Shown: positions 7,747 through 16,777, counted from the first letter of the stretch. The stretch: 25,238 bases of DNA from QQUD01 sp039029915 (GCA_039029915.1 JBCCFD010000059.1:1-25238), one strand, 5' to 3'. Numbers and translations: made by a program. Notes: generated from the sequence alone by a model not told the origin.

Positions 7747-8421
7747 ATGTCAATTGTGTTGTTGCTAATTGCTGGTTTAATTGGATATTTATGTGGTGCT
7801 ATTCCTTTTGGATACATCTATGTTAAGTTGAAAACCGGTGAGGATATTCGCAATGTGGGTAGTGGCCGAACAGGGGGGACCAATTCGCTGCGGGCAGCGG
7901 GAACGGCCGTTGGCGTCCTCACAGGGTTTAGTGATGTATTTAAAGGCGCTTTAGGCGTTATGCTAACGCGCTTGTTTTTGGGAAGCAGCGCATCGGCCGA
8001 GCTGATGCCGTGGTTAGTCATTACGTCTGGCGTATTATCCGTCATTGGCCACAACTGGTCTGTTTTCATGGGGTGGAAAGGGGGGGCTGGCACTGGCCCA
8101 AATGTAGGCTGGGGCACGGCCGTTTGGTGGCCCATGCTCCCTATTGGCGTCCTATTAATGATCGTCATGTTGCTCACCGTCGGCATGGCGTCCGTAGCTT
8201 CAATGTCTATGGCGCTCGTTATTGTGGTTGCCTTCACCATTTTATATGCACTGGGGATTGTCCCATACGATGCCACATTTGCTTATATCATTGGGGGGCT
8301 AATAAGTGGGCTCATTGTGCTGTGGGCCTTGCGCCCAAATATCTCACGCCTGATGAATGGCACCGAGCGAGTTGTTGGCCCCAGAGCGAGGCGAATGGCT
8401 AAGCGGCAAGCGGCAGAGTAA
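7747..8421 (+). CDS. plsY: Glycerol-3-phosphate acyltransferase PlsY (divergent motif 3)
   Basis: Integral membrane enzyme that acylates glycerol 3-phosphate from acyl-phosphate, the first step in phospholipid synthesis. At 224 residues it is normal in length. Motif 1 region: CGAIPFGYI at about 17-25 followed by EDIRNVGSGRTGGTNSLRAAG (about 32-52), the GSGNxGATNxxR-type block. Motif 2: DVFKG at about 61-65. Motif 3: GHNWSVFMGWKGGAG near 100-114, where the usual KGGKG is KGGAG. Several hydrophobic helices separate the motifs. The N of GSGN is Arg here. These two substitutions make it a divergent member; the overall block order still argues for PlsY. A GAGG-containing site precedes the ATG, and ACGGCCGT lies in the 73-base gap to the previous gene. 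Confidence 0.87.
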   Translation: MSIVLLLIAGLIGYLCGAIPFGYIYVKLKTGEDIRNVGSGRTGGTNSLRAAGTAVGVLTGFSDVFKGALGVMLTRLFLGSSASAELMPWLVITSGVLSVIGHNWSVFMGWKGGAGTGPNVGWGTAVWWPMLPIGVLLMIVMLLTVGMASVASMSMALVIVVAFTILYALGIVPYDATFAYIIGGLISGLIVLWALRPNISRLMNGTERVVGPRARRMAKRQAAE

Positions 8422-8461
8422 ATGAGTAATTGAGTTATGAGGTAATTTGTATATTAGTGTA

Positions 8462-8498
8462 TTGGTTATTGGCACGCTAAATGGTAAATAATAACCAA
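8462..8498. repeat. Inverted repeat between convergent genes
   Basis: TTGGTTATT at 8462-8470 and AATAACCAA at 8490-8498, loop 19, between convergent plsY and the binding-protein gene. It has no T tract, so a terminator role is uncertain. Confidence 0.4.
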
Positions 8499-8556
8499 AT
8501 ATCACAAGGATGACCTGTTTTTACACTGTTTCTCGTCTGAACTAAATCTTTTTCCG

Positions 8557-10959
8557 TTACTCTTTTGTCAACGATTCATAATGCATCAGCCCCATTGCGT
8601 CGATGGTTACATTGCCAATCGATGAGAGACTTAATGCAAAGCGGTTTTCTTCCAGAAGATCGAGCGTGGGGAAATCTTGGGCCCACTGCAGCTGAATTTG
8701 CCCATATGTGTTAAGACGCGTTTCGCCTTCTTGCTCCAAAGCCGATTCGACAAGACCATCCATAATGGGGTTTTCATAATTTGAGCAAAAGCCACTGCTT
8801 GTGTTTTGTACAAAGAAGTCGGTCCAGCTGGTGACGTCAAGATAATTGGCTGGGCGGCCTGGCGAGGGCCAGCCGAGTAGATAAGCGGGATAATTACAAA
8901 CTGCAATCTGTTGGCGGAACTGTTCAAAATCCGCTCCGCTAATGGTGACCTGGAAAATGCCGGTTTCTTCTAATTGACGCTTGATTTCGTTGGCATAGCT
9001 GGCTTCGATCGTTGAGTAACGGCCGTCGCTAACGTACCAGATCTCAATAGCCAAAGGGTTGGTTTGTGAAAATCCCTCTTCGTTGAGCAACGAGCGGGCC
9101 TGTGGCAGATTGCGGCTGGGATAGACGGCCGTGTAACCGGGAACTGAGGAAGGAATCGGCGAGAACAACGCCGCGCGATTTCCACCAAACAGGGCCGCTA
9201 ATGCATCCCGATCTAGTGCATACGCCGCTGCCAGTCGCACACGTCGCTTATCCCAAGGTTCGGCATCATGGTCAAATATCAAATAGCTTTTAAAGATGGG
9301 GGGGCCTTCCCAAAGCTGTAAATTGAGCTCGCCATTAAGCTCAGAATTATCAAAAATCGTTTGCATTTCAAAATAAGGCATGCCCGTCCAGATAATATCG
9401 ATCGATTGAAACTGTTCTAAGGAACGCGTAATTGATTCATTATCATCAAAAAAGCGCACAACGATGCGGTCGAATGAAGCAACAGGACGGCCTGGCCAAT
9501 TAGGATTGGCTTCCAGCTCAATTTGCTCTCCAATGGCCCAATTGACAATTTGATACGGTCCGATGCCACCGCAACTGCTTTGGTCGTCGATATTGATGGC
9601 AAAGCACTCATTGCTGATGGGGAAGTAGGCTGGTGTGGCTAAGATGCTGGTGAAATACCCCAGCGGCTCATCTAAAACAAACTTCACTGAATATTCCCCA
9701 ACAACCTGAACGGCATCATCATCCGCAAAATTATTGCCATCCACGTCTTTGAGGTAATCATTGATTAGAAAGCTCCCTAAGCTTCGTGCCCGATCGACTG
9801 ACCACTTTACATCTTCAGCCGTGAGTTCAGTGCCGTCTGAGAAGAGGACGCCCTGCCGGAGCCGAACCGTGTATTCGAGTCCATCGTCAGAGATGGTTGG
9901 TAAGTCAATAGCGAGAAGCGGTTCTAGTTCATTGCCGTTATTGATGCGATAAAGTCCACTCATTACGTTGCTTTTAATTTCCCAATCGATAAGAGCTGGT
10001 GCCCCAGACGGGTCGAGGCTGACGATGTCGCCAATCATACCGATGACGAGTTCGTCAGCGGCTGTACCGGCTCTTGGCTCACCCGGGATGAGCGTATCTG
10101 TTGGAATGAGAGTGGCCATGTTTCGTTCAAAAGCGCCGTTGCTCTGCAGGCTGAGAATCGCGCTGTTAAGCTCAGTGAGAAGCGTATCGTTGTCGCTGGC
10201 AACCGCTAGGCCGTAACCACGCTGTTGGATCCACGCTGAGCGTCCTTCACCCCCAATAATCTTAATTTGGTCTGGAAATTGGGTGGTAAAAAATTCGGCA
10301 CTGGTGCTGTCGATTACAACGGCCGTTAATTGCTCATCAACCAAACTTTGCAGGGCAGCTACCTCGTTTTCGTAGGTGTTATCAATGGAAACTGCTGGCA
10401 TTAATTCAGCAACGGCCGTTTCTCCCCAGCTATTTTGTACGACACCGACCCGATCGCCTGCCCCTAAATCAGCAAAACTATTCAGGGTACGATTGTCTAC
10501 AAGGACCACCACTACCTGCCCAACTTCAAGATAAGGCGCAGTGTATTGAATGCCAGCAGGATTAACATCAGGAATCACAAGATTCGTCATGACGGCGTCA
10601 AAATCTTTATTGGAGCCAGCGGCAATTGTTTCAAGAACCCCCTCATTTGGGGTTACAACCAGTTCATAGGACAGGCCGCTATTTGACATAATATCACTCA
10701 GGGCCAGCGCGCTAAACCCCGTGACTTCACCAAACTCGTTGAGGTTTGTGTATGGCAGATTGGGAGCATCGGTAGCAATAACGATAAAGTTTGGATCTGA
10801 AAGGTCTTCAATGGGAGTGGGGGCAATTTGAGGGGTAGCGGTAGCGGGAACGGCCGTTTCAGCCACCTCGTTGTTTTCTGGCTGTGAGCAGGCTACCAAA
10901 ATTAGCCCAAGTAAACAAAATAATATAAAGTGAATTATTTTATGAGTGCTAAAAGTCAT
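8557..10959 (-). CDS. Fusion of two ABC solute-binding domains (family 3 + family 5), lipoprotein
   Basis: An 800-residue exported lipoprotein: signal with lipobox LVAC, Cys24 acylated, then a Thr/Pro-rich linker. About residues 50-290 read as a family 3 (SBP_bac_3, amino-acid-type) domain: IVIATDAPNLPYTN start, TAPYLEVGQVVVV, then a GVVQNSWGETAVAEL lobe. About 300-800 read as a family 5 (SBP_bac_5, oligopeptide/nickel-type) domain: IGDIVSLDPSGAP, YTVRLRQGVLFSDGTELTAEDVKWSVDRA, and RRVRLAAAYALDRDALAAL. Family 5 proteins are usually about 500 residues alone, so the N-terminal domain is an added module. No matching permease or ATPase is adjacent; the liv operon upstream normally uses a different (family 6/type I) binding protein. 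It could be a receptor rather than a transport component. Five ACGGCCGT copies lie in it. Confidence 0.85.
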   Translation of the reverse strand: MTFSTHKIIHFILFCLLGLILVACSQPENNEVAETAVPATATPQIAPTPIEDLSDPNFIVIATDAPNLPYTNLNEFGEVTGFSALALSDIMSNSGLSYELVVTPNEGVLETIAAGSNKDFDAVMTNLVIPDVNPAGIQYTAPYLEVGQVVVVLVDNRTLNSFADLGAGDRVGVVQNSWGETAVAELMPAVSIDNTYENEVAALQSLVDEQLTAVVIDSTSAEFFTTQFPDQIKIIGGEGRSAWIQQRGYGLAVASDNDTLLTELNSAILSLQSNGAFERNMATLIPTDTLIPGEPRAGTAADELVIGMIGDIVSLDPSGAPALIDWEIKSNVMSGLYRINNGNELEPLLAIDLPTISDDGLEYTVRLRQGVLFSDGTELTAEDVKWSVDRARSLGSFLINDYLKDVDGNNFADDDAVQVVGEYSVKFVLDEPLGYFTSILATPAYFPISNECFAINIDDQSSCGGIGPYQIVNWAIGEQIELEANPNWPGRPVASFDRIVVRFFDDNESITRSLEQFQSIDIIWTGMPYFEMQTIFDNSELNGELNLQLWEGPPIFKSYLIFDHDAEPWDKRRVRLAAAYALDRDALAALFGGNRAALFSPIPSSVPGYTAVYPSRNLPQARSLLNEEGFSQTNPLAIEIWYVSDGRYSTIEASYANEIKRQLEETGIFQVTISGADFEQFRQQIAVCNYPAYLLGWPSPGRPANYLDVTSWTDFFVQNTSSGFCSNYENPIMDGLVESALEQEGETRLNTYGQIQLQWAQDFPTLDLLEENRFALSLSSIGNVTIDAMGLMHYESLTKE

Positions 10960-11102
10960 GCAGAGGAGTATAGCAATCTAAGAAGGGGGGGCAAGGCTTG
11001 ATGAGAAGAGAGTGAATGAAGGAGATTTATGATTTACGATTTTTGATTGACGAACAGCTTGCCAATCAAGCGAAGCAAAACATTGCTTGAATTCTCCACC
11101 AA

Positions 11103-11150
11103 TGCGACGCTCACTACTCTCTTCTCTCTTCTCTTTTCTCTCTTCTAGTC
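11103..11150 (+). repeat. Polypyrimidine low-complexity tract at the end of livF
   Basis: A run of CT-rich degenerate repeats (CTCTCTTCTC-type units) covering the gap up to and into the livF stop region. Gap 10960-11144 holds this, a small AAGCAA/TTGCTT hairpin (11073-11088) and no gene. Confidence 0.6.
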
Positions 11151-11858
11151 AATCCCCAAGTACGCTTTCTGGACCGTCGGATCATCTCGGAGCGTATTGG
11201 CTTTGTCGGCTAACACGATTTCGCCCGTTTGAAGAACATAGCCACGGTTGGCGACTTGAAGCGCCATATGAGCATTTTGTTCAACTAAAAGAATAGTCAT
11301 TCCCTCTTGGTTAATCTGCTCGATCGCTTCAAAAATAAGATCTACCAGGACGGGGGCTAACCCCATCGATGGCTCATCCATCAGGAGCAGGCGCGGTTGA
11401 GACATCAACGCCCGCGTTACGGCCAGCATCTGCTGCTCCCCACCTGACATCGTGCCCGCAAGCTGGGTGCGCCGTTCGCCTAAACGTGGAAACATTTCAT
11501 AGGAGCGCTCGATATCTTCCTTAATGCCGTCTCGATCGTTGCGATGGAAGGCACCCATTTCAAGATTTTCTTCAACAGTGAGCTTGGCAAAAACACCGCG
11601 CCCTTCTGGCACCATCACAATCCCTTTAGAGACAAGGCTGTGGGCTGGATATTCACCGATATCCTCCCCGCTGAATTTTACGTCACCTTGCTGAGGACTC
11701 ATTAGCCCGCTTATCGTGCGCAAGGTTGTTGTTTTACCTGCGCCATTCCCCCCAATCAGGGTGACAACTTCCCCTTCATTAACGGTTAGATTGATCCCTT
11801 TGAGGGCGTGAATATTGCCGTAATAGGCGTGTACATCATTGACTTCAAGTAAGGCCAT
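11145..11858 (-). CDS. livF: Branched-chain amino acid-type ABC transporter ATP-binding protein LivF
   Basis: One of the two cytoplasmic ATPases of a Liv-type (HAAT) importer. At 237 residues it is full length. Walker A GGNGAGKTT at about residues 36-44; ABC signature MSGGEQQMLAVTRAL near 137-151; Walker B LLLMDEPSMGLAP near 157-169; and the switch His in LLVEQNAH around 190. The SxGLAP and Gly-rich pattern after Walker B are typical of LivF rather than LivG. It follows livG after a 7-base gap and is the last gene of the liv cluster. Confidence 0.95.
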   Translation of the reverse strand: MALLEVNDVHAYYGNIHALKGINLTVNEGEVVTLIGGNGAGKTTTLRTISGLMSPQQGDVKFSGEDIGEYPAHSLVSKGIVMVPEGRGVFAKLTVEENLEMGAFHRNDRDGIKEDIERSYEMFPRLGERRTQLAGTMSGGEQQMLAVTRALMSQPRLLLMDEPSMGLAPVLVDLIFEAIEQINQEGMTILLVEQNAHMALQVANRGYVLQTGEIVLADKANTLRDDPTVQKAYLGID

Positions 11859-11865
11859 AAGATTA

Positions 11866-12654
11866 TTATCCGTTTGTAACGGCGCCTGCCGCTCCCTTTC
11901 CTAAATACGCTTCAATAACGGTCGGATCGTTTTGGATTTCGTGTGGCAACCCTTCCGCGATTTTACGGCCGTAATCCAGCACCGTTACCTTTTCAGAGAT
12001 CCCCATCACAACCCGCATGTCATGCTCAATCATCAATACCGTGATACCAAGCTCATCACGCAAACGCTTGATAAATTCAGTGGTTGTGGCTGTTTCATTT
12101 GGGTTCATCCCGGCCGTTGGTTCATCAAGCAGCAAGAGCTTTGGCTTCGTTGCTAAAGCCCGGGCAATTTCCAAGCGGCGCTGGTCGCCGTACGGCAAAT
12201 TTTTAGCGAGGAAGTCCCCTTTCCCCTGCAGCCCCACATAATTAAGAAGTTCGCGCGCCCGCTTTTCCGTCTCTTCTTCTTCTTTTCGTACGCTGGGTAG
12301 GTTAAACAAGGCCCCAAGCCACGTTGACTTAAGATGTGGCTCTTGCCCAACCATAATATTTTCCAAAACGGTCATGTTATTGAATAAGCGGATGTTTTGG
12401 AAGGTGCGACAGATGCCCATTTGAGTGATTTCATGCGATTCTGGGCCAACAAGTGATTGCCCTTCAAACTCAATTTTGCCCTCATCCGCTTGATAGAATC
12501 CGGTTAGGCAGTTAAAGAAGGTGGTCTTGCCAGCCCCGTTTGGACCAATGATGGACGCGATCATCTCTTTTGGTAGCTCATAATCAAAGTGGTCTGTAGC
12601 CACAAGCCCCCCAAACCGCTTGACAACTTGATTGGCAACTAAAATATTGCTCAT
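11866..12654 (-). CDS. livG: Branched-chain amino acid-type ABC transporter ATP-binding protein LivG
   Basis: The second ATPase of the Liv-type importer, 262 residues. Walker A GPNGAGKTTFFN near residues 38-49; the LivG-type signature LPYGDQRRLEIARAL; Walker B LLLLDEPTAGMNP; switch His in MIEHDMRVV. The frame stays open further upstream into livM, but the ATG at 12654 is the likely start: GGGGGAG lies just before it and the encoded MSNILVANQVVKRFGG start fits the family. The start is two bases past the livM stop, so translation is probably coupled. A copy of ACGGCCGT encodes the YGR of DYGRKI. Confidence 0.95.
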   Translation of the reverse strand: MSNILVANQVVKRFGGLVATDHFDYELPKEMIASIIGPNGAGKTTFFNCLTGFYQADEGKIEFEGQSLVGPESHEITQMGICRTFQNIRLFNNMTVLENIMVGQEPHLKSTWLGALFNLPSVRKEEEETEKRARELLNYVGLQGKGDFLAKNLPYGDQRRLEIARALATKPKLLLLDEPTAGMNPNETATTTEFIKRLRDELGITVLMIEHDMRVVMGISEKVTVLDYGRKIAEGLPHEIQNDPTVIEAYLGKGAAGAVTNG

Positions 12655-12656
12655 GA

Positions 12657-14438
12657 TTAATCTCCCCCCTGTGGAACGGCCGTTGGTGGACCATCCGAAC
12701 TTTGAAGCTCTCGTTTGCGTGCTTCTGAAGGCCACAGCCCTTCTGGACGAACCAGCATCATAACGATAAGCGCAATACCGTAGAATAGAAGGCGGAACTC
12801 TCCGAACTCACGCAAAAGCTCAGGCACCCCAATCAGCGCAAACGCGCCCACAAAAATGCCGGGGATACTGCCCAAGCCGCCTACAATGATGAGGCTGAGT
12901 ACATTGACGGAAATCAAAAGCTGGAAGCTGTGTGGGAAGATTGAGCCAAGCTTGGCTGCAAAGATGGCGCCAGCCAAACCGCCTGAAGCCGCGCTGAGCG
13001 TAAACGCAATGACTTTCGCATTCGTGGTGTTAATACCCATCGCCGCCGCGACATCTTCATCCTCGCGAATGGCCATCCAGCGTCGGCCCGTTCGGGAATT
13101 GTTGAGTCGGCGTGAGATGATCAGCATAATTAGACAGCCAACCAAAACGAGATAGTAAAGCTGGGGCGGATTCCCAAAGATAATTTCCCCTTCTTCCCCT
13201 GATAAAATGCTTAAATCCCAGCGGGCTAAAAAGTTGTTAATAGGCGTCAGGATGGTTGCTAATTGTGCACCCACAAAGCCACCGATTTTAGCCTGTTGAA
13301 TTTGCAAAATGCCCTGTGCGCCACCGATCGTTTCCTTGAGCGCATCAGACCGAGCTAAGATACGCACAATTTCACCAAACCCAAGCGTCGCAATAGCTAG
13401 GTAGTCACCACGCATCTTCAACACGGGCAGCGCGAAGAAGAAGCCGGTAAACATTGCCGCCGCTACGCAGATTGGCAGCGCAATCCAGAATGAGAACGGT
13501 TCTGCCGCCCCATATTCGCTGCCGGTGGTCAAGAGGGCCATGATGTAAGCGCCCACCGCAAAGTTGGTTACATAGCCAAGGTCAAGTAGCCCCGCCATAC
13601 CTACCGCAATGTTGAGCCCTAATCCCATAAGAATGTACAGGCCAACATTATTAAAGATTTCGCTTAGGTAAATGCCGAGTAGGGAGGGCAAAATCATCAA
13701 AAAGAGGAACAGCAAAATGCCGCTTACCCAGCTAGTTCGACGACTTTGTTGGGCGGTCATGTTGGCCTGTATGTTTTGATAACGGGAACGGCCGTCTAAA
13801 TTCCACCAGTAGGATACAATCGCAATCAGAAGGAAAATGGCAATAAATGCATTTTGCTGGATGCCGTCGCGGCCGAAAATGCGGTCCATCATGTCAGAAC
13901 TGAGACGTGGCCGCAAAATATTTACCAAAATCTCGGACATAGTGCCAAGGCCAAACGCCCAGCCCAACCCGAGCAAAAGGGCCCGCCGAATCGCATCCGG
14001 GATGATGGTGGCTAAGGCACCAACAATGCCCAAAAGGCCATAAATGCCAATCAGCTCCAAACTGCCGATAACGATGTTTTCCTGCCCTAACGTGATGATG
14101 CTAATCAGGTCGGGGGAGACGTTGATAAAGGCCTCCCGAATATTGACCCACACGAGCGTGAGTAAAGTGAGGAGTAATAGCGGAACGCCGGCCAAGGCCC
14201 CGGCCAGAGCCCCATGAATGAGCTTAGCTGGAAGACGCTCATTCTCTAAGCTTTTTACCGCTAAATAGCCGACGATGACCGCCCCCGCAAAAAGTAGAAG
14301 CTGGCCTAGCGTAAACCGCTCAGAAATAATATCCCGTTGATTAAATGATTCAACGATATTGATCATGCAGACCGATAAAATGACGGCACCTGCAATCAAG
14401 CCCATTCTTGATGTCTCACGAAGCGTTTTTTGATTCAT
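12657..14438 (-). CDS. livM: Branched-chain amino acid-type ABC permease LivM with N-terminal membrane extension
   Basis: Membrane permease of the Liv-type importer. The conserved LivM core begins near residue 245 (GIYLSEIFNNVGLYILMGLGLNI) with the GLLDLGYVTNFAVGAY motif and continues through GDYLAIATLGFGEIVRI, the cytoplasmic EAA-like loop (RRWMAIREDEDVAAAMGIN) and GGLGSIPGIFVGA. At 593 residues it is about 250 longer than usual. The added N-terminal part has about five or six extra hydrophobic segments (about residues 10-30, 40-62, 75-100, 122-148, 150-180, 198-215). The start ATG at 14438 overlaps the livH stop as TAATG, so the extension is in a coupled frame and not a missed gene. Confidence 0.92.
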   Translation of the reverse strand: MNQKTLRETSRMGLIAGAVILSVCMINIVESFNQRDIISERFTLGQLLLFAGAVIVGYLAVKSLENERLPAKLIHGALAGALAGVPLLLLTLLTLVWVNIREAFINVSPDLISIITLGQENIVIGSLELIGIYGLLGIVGALATIIPDAIRRALLLGLGWAFGLGTMSEILVNILRPRLSSDMMDRIFGRDGIQQNAFIAIFLLIAIVSYWWNLDGRSRYQNIQANMTAQQSRRTSWVSGILLFLFLMILPSLLGIYLSEIFNNVGLYILMGLGLNIAVGMAGLLDLGYVTNFAVGAYIMALLTTGSEYGAAEPFSFWIALPICVAAAMFTGFFFALPVLKMRGDYLAIATLGFGEIVRILARSDALKETIGGAQGILQIQQAKIGGFVGAQLATILTPINNFLARWDLSILSGEEGEIIFGNPPQLYYLVLVGCLIMLIISRRLNNSRTGRRWMAIREDEDVAAAMGINTTNAKVIAFTLSAASGGLAGAIFAAKLGSIFPHSFQLLISVNVLSLIIVGGLGSIPGIFVGAFALIGVPELLREFGEFRLLFYGIALIVMMLVRPEGLWPSEARKRELQSSDGPPTAVPQGGD

Positions 14439-15499
14439 TAGGCTTTCTTCTCCGCAAGCTTCTCCCCAATTAACCCTTGAGGTCTAAAAATCAACACAAG
14501 CACCAGCATGGTAAAGGCGATCACGTCTTTAAGCTGATGAGACCCCGCCACGCCAAGTCCCTCTAGGAACAGGGGGGGGCCAATCGCTTCAATCACACCG
14601 AGGAAAAGCCCACCAAGCGCCGCACCAGGAATGCTGCCAATGCCACCAAGTACAGCGGCCGTAAACGCTTTAATGCCGGGAATGAATCCCATAATAAAGT
14701 TCAGTTGACGGAAAACAATGGCAAAAAGAACGCCGGCAATACCCGCCATCGCTGCGCCAATGGCAAAGGTGATGGTAATGGTTCGATTGACGTCGATACC
14801 CATAAGCGTGGCTGCATCTTTATCTTCTGCTACAGCACGAATGGCACGGCCGGTTTTGGTGCGCTGGACGAACTGCTGGAGGGCAACCATCACCACGATT
14901 GAGGTCACAATCACAACAACATCTGTTTTTTGAAAATCAAGACCGAAAAATTCAATCTTGCCGTCAAACATGGCAAATTCGGGGAAGGGAACGAGCGAGG
15001 AACCATAAAGTCCTCTGAAGAAATATTGCCAAAAGAAGGAAGCCCCAATGGCCGTAATCAAAGGCACCAACCGAGGCGCACCCCGCAATGGGCGATAGGC
15101 CACTCGCTCAGTTAGCACCGCCACGGCTAAAGAGACGAGCATGCCGCTGATAAAAATGGCGATGAGGCTGAGAATGGGCCACTCTTCGATTATGCCAGCT
15201 TGTTCAAGGGGGAGAGCCACTAAAACGGCTGAGGTCATTGCTCCAGCCATGAAAAACTCGCCGTGGGCAAAGTTAATCATGAACAGGACCCCATACACCA
15301 TGGTGTAACCTAAAGCAATCAAAGCGTATAAGCTTCCTTGAGATAAACCAGAAACAAAAAAGTCTATCCAATCAGTCGCGGCGTAATTATTGCCAACCCC
15401 TCTAACAAACTTGCCATAGAGGCCAAAAAGTACAACGCCAATAATACTTATTCGAATGAGCCAAAGAACGATATCAATGAAGTTAAAACGACGTGCCAT
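14438..15499 (-). CDS. livH: Branched-chain amino acid-type ABC permease LivH
   Basis: The first permease of the Liv-type importer, 353 residues. The LivH signature SGLSQGSLYALIALGYTMVYGVLFMINFAHGEFFM starts near residue 48, in agreement with the family; RGAPRLVPLITAIGASFF and the RAIRAVAEDKDAATLMGIDVNRTI loop are present. The C-terminal GGIGSIPGAALGGLFLGV is typical. A Shine-Dalgarno AAGGAG lies 6 nt before the ATG. The stop overlaps livM. About 40 residues precede the first signature, more than usual. Its leader is a 160-base gap containing AACGGCCGTT (15637-15646) after the IclR gene, so it could have its own promoter. Confidence 0.94.
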   Translation of the reverse strand: MARRFNFIDIVLWLIRISIIGVVLFGLYGKFVRGVGNNYAATDWIDFFVSGLSQGSLYALIALGYTMVYGVLFMINFAHGEFFMAGAMTSAVLVALPLEQAGIIEEWPILSLIAIFISGMLVSLAVAVLTERVAYRPLRGAPRLVPLITAIGASFFWQYFFRGLYGSSLVPFPEFAMFDGKIEFFGLDFQKTDVVVIVTSIVVMVALQQFVQRTKTGRAIRAVAEDKDAATLMGIDVNRTITITFAIGAAMAGIAGVLFAIVFRQLNFIMGFIPGIKAFTAAVLGGIGSIPGAALGGLFLGVIEAIGPPLFLEGLGVAGSHQLKDVIAFTMLVLVLIFRPQGLIGEKLAEKKA

Positions 15500-15659
15500 G
15501 TGCTCTCCTTCTTCCCGTTATGTTTTGTGTAACTTGTATTCTGATTTTTCCTCTAACAACTCTTTTTTACAAGGCCGCAAATGTATATGATTAATAGTTT
15601 GTTAGCAACAATTGCTACCTGTTATACAGAGGGTTGAACGGCCGTTTCATCCGCTGTAT

Positions 15660-16463
15660 CTAGCGACGATACCCTAAACGATGTGATATGTCAGAGGCCG
15701 TGCTTACAACCCGCTTGGCTAGCTCTGGTAAATCGCCTCGCTTGACCCGAAAACTGGGCACGACAACGCTGATGGCTGAGCGAACCTCACCATTAAGATC
15801 GAAAATGGGGGCGCCAACGGCAATCAGGCCAACTTCGATTTCGCTTTTGACAATGGCAAACCCTTGTTTGCGCACTTTTTGAATCTCTTTTTTGAGGTTT
15901 TCTTGGGTGATGACAGTGTTGTCTGTAAAAGGGGTTCGCGTAAAGGTCAGGTATTCGACCCTCATTTCTTCTGGTAGATGGGCCAAGACGGCGCGACCGG
16001 TAGATGAGGCGTAAACGGGCAGGCGGCTGCCTATGAACTGTGAAATACCAACGCGATATTGACTGAGCGTTTCATCGATAACAAGCATGTGCCACTGGTT
16101 ATCAACGGCCGTATCTCGCGGATTGTTTTGAGAGATATGCAGTGTTTCTAGGGTCACCGTTTCTTTGGTCGTTTGAGATAGCTCGCGAATGTAGGCGTGA
16201 CTGACCGTGCGCAATTCATTGGAGCGCATGGCCCGCCCGCCCATGGCCACCATTTCAGACCCTAGGCGATAGTTGCCTTCAGGCGTACGGCGCAGCAGCC
16301 CTTCATGCTCAAGGGCTGACAAGATGCGGAAGGTGGTTGTTTTGTTGAGTTGGGCGGTTTCGGAGAGATCGTTTAATGACCAGACGGGTTTGTCATCATC
16401 AAACAGTTTTAAAAGGTGAATTGCTCTGGTAACAGCTTGGGTACCGGGATATTTATCAGCCAT
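15660..16463 (-). CDS. IclR family transcriptional regulator
   Basis: DNA-binding metabolite-responsive regulator, 267 residues, normal IclR length. The N-terminal winged helix-turn-helix is TQAVTRAIHLLKLFDDDKPVWSLNDLSE... with the recognition part KTTTFRILSALEHEGLLRR at about residues 40-58. The C-terminal effector domain (about 85-260) holds the LPVYASSTGRAVLAHLPEE motif, VRKQGFAIVKSEIEVGLIAVGAPIFDLNGEV and SAISVVVP, all typical. It is upstream of and in the same direction as livH, so it probably controls the liv operon and perhaps itself; the ligand is unknown. GAGG lies 5 nt before the ATG. Confidence 0.93.
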   Translation of the reverse strand: MADKYPGTQAVTRAIHLLKLFDDDKPVWSLNDLSETAQLNKTTTFRILSALEHEGLLRRTPEGNYRLGSEMVAMGGRAMRSNELRTVSHAYIRELSQTTKETVTLETLHISQNNPRDTAVDNQWHMLVIDETLSQYRVGISQFIGSRLPVYASSTGRAVLAHLPEEMRVEYLTFTRTPFTDNTVITQENLKKEIQKVRKQGFAIVKSEIEVGLIAVGAPIFDLNGEVRSAISVVVPSFRVKRGDLPELAKRVVSTASDISHRLGYRR

Positions 16464-16496
16464 AAGTGCCTCATTTCACAATGTGGGCAATTGTAC

Positions 16497-16570
16497 CGGA
16501 TGGTGAAAGGGGGGCAAAGTGTGGGTGATGAGGTGTGGGGGTGAGGGAGTGATAGGGTGATGCGGGGCGG
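16497..16570 (+). repeat. G-rich degenerate tract
   Basis: Variants of GGTGATG, GTGGGGGTGAGGG and similar units run through 16497-16570. On the other strand it reads as CACCC/ATCACCC, the same style as the tracts near 18130 and 21460. Confidence 0.55.
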
Positions 16571-16652
16571 CAAGTGGTAGGTTGCCACCAGCCGCCTGCC
16601 TAACAACCAATTACTAATTGGAGTTACTCACTTGCCCTTTGATAGAAAGCTG

Positions 16653-16777
16653 GTCATTTCGAGGGAAGCTGAAAATAAAAATCCCCTCAATAAAAAGGGG
16701 CCCAGCGACGAGAAATCGCTGTAAAGTTTGCCAAAAATCGTCCCAATAGGAAAAGAGAGTAGCGATTTCTCGTCGCT
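16653..16777. repeat. Left part of an interrupted palindromic repeat
   Basis: GTCATTTCGA (16653-16662), then the perfect 17-bp inverted repeat AGCGACGAGAAATCGCT at 16704-16720 and its complement at 16761-16777, loop 40. The matching outer arm TCGAAATGAC is found only beyond the IS110 element at 18066-18075. Joining the two pieces gives one element of about 150 bp with nested arms. Confidence 0.6.

Noticed and set aside
8557..10959. The binding protein as the missing livK
   Set aside because: Its two domains are families 3 and 5, not the type I fold used by Liv transporters.
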